Below are positions 63,833 through 64,000 of a stretch of 64,000 nt of DNA, piece by piece. Each line of letters starts with the position of its first letter. Position 1 is the first letter of the stretch. The position numbers and the translations under genes are program-made. The DNA lies in assembly GCA_035540635.1 (NCBI GenBank), contig DATLGH010000067.1, positions 22,763 to 86,762 of the forward strand, in the 5' to 3' direction. The notes beneath the pieces were generated by a model. The model was not told the DNA's origin and made no database searches. It saw nothing but the letters and a program-made list of their open reading frames with translations. This stretch comes from Egibacteraceae bacterium. GTDB lineage: Bacteria > Actinomycetota > Nitriliruptoria > Euzebyales > Egibacteraceae.

Positions 63833-64000
63833 GCGCGTTGCGGCGGCAACCCGCCACGCCCGCGCCCCGGGCTGGCGGCGCTGGGACCGCTAGCCCCGTC
63901 GCCCCGCCCGCCCGCCCGCCGGGGCGCGGGCGTGGCGGGTTGCCGCCGCAACGCGCCTACCGGAGGGTGTAGAGGTACGCGGCGATGTGCTCGGCGTCCT
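63789..64000. repeat. Perfect inverted repeat, arms of at least 82 bp, at the right edge
   Basis: 63789-63870 is the exact reverse complement of 63919-64000, with a 48-base GC-rich spacer (63871-63918). The left arm includes the last 14 codons and stop of the cytochrome c gene; the right arm is cut by the window edge and may run on. Confidence 0.97.

Overview
The window is high-GC actinobacterial DNA. It carries an actinobacterial SOS box, mycothiol-type DinB/maleylpyruvate-isomerase proteins, BTAD/SARP and LAL regulators, an Mce remnant, and a block of housekeeping genes (recA-recX, miaB, a LigB-like gene, miaA, dapF, hflX, ftsK, RNase J, dapA, thyX) whose gene set and order recall mycobacterial chromosomes. 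GTG starts and 1-4 base start/stop overlaps are common. The nitrilase, the caa3 oxidase and overall divergence from Mycobacterium and Streptomyces suggest a deep-branching actinobacterium, perhaps Nitriliruptoria-like. That placement is inference.

Layout. 1-4375: oligopeptide/nickel-type ABC importer on the minus strand, including a permease-ATPase fusion that runs off the left edge. 4.4-11.7 kb: accessory stretch with a decayed IS630 transposase, a large LuxR-type ATPase regulator, a small gene plus a flavodiiron-type metallo-hydrolase, a frameshifted SnoaL-like pseudogene, a truncated PNPOx gene, a 29-bp tandem repeat and a VapBC-like toxin-antitoxin pair. 11.7-18.6 kb: SARP regulator divergent from PNPOx-family protein, nitrilase (reading into a mycothiol-type domain), DUF1326 and DUF2182. 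19.2-25.4 kb: small membrane proteins and the miaB/LigB-like/miaA/dapF/hflX operon. 25.7-30.6 kb: a secreted Ala/Pro-rich protein and a five-gene envelope operon (coiled-coil proteins, DUF1469, two DUF3618 proteins, YihY).

30.7-33.5 kb holds the most unusual locus. An ECF sigma factor, its zinc-type anti-sigma factor and an ArsM-like methyltransferase face a second ArsM-like methyltransferase. Each methyltransferase has an in-frame UGA at the same conserved cysteine position, followed in frame by the missing C-terminal part. Each UGA is followed at 16-21 nt by a hairpin with a CGUGU or CGUGC loop. I read both as selenoproteins with bacterial SECIS elements.

34-43.9 kb: recX and recA. recA is interrupted by two separate inteins and preceded by a promoter whose spacer is an SOS box. 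Then a hydrolase, thpR, cinA, pgsA, a RodZ-like protein and a DinB-like protein. 44-49 kb: subtilisin-like protease with a tryptophan-centred pentapeptide tail, a membrane histidine kinase and a broken mce locus. 49.4-57.4 kb: ftsK, RNase J, dapA, a histidine-less sensor kinase whose 3' end is a 34-bp tandem triplication, and a double-length ThyX. 57.5-63.8 kb: SpoIIE-type phosphatase and a caa3 cytochrome oxidase operon (ctaC, ctaD, ctaE, small membrane protein, ctaG, lipoprotein cytochrome c). The window ends in a perfect inverted repeat with arms of at least 82 bp that includes the end of the cytochrome gene.
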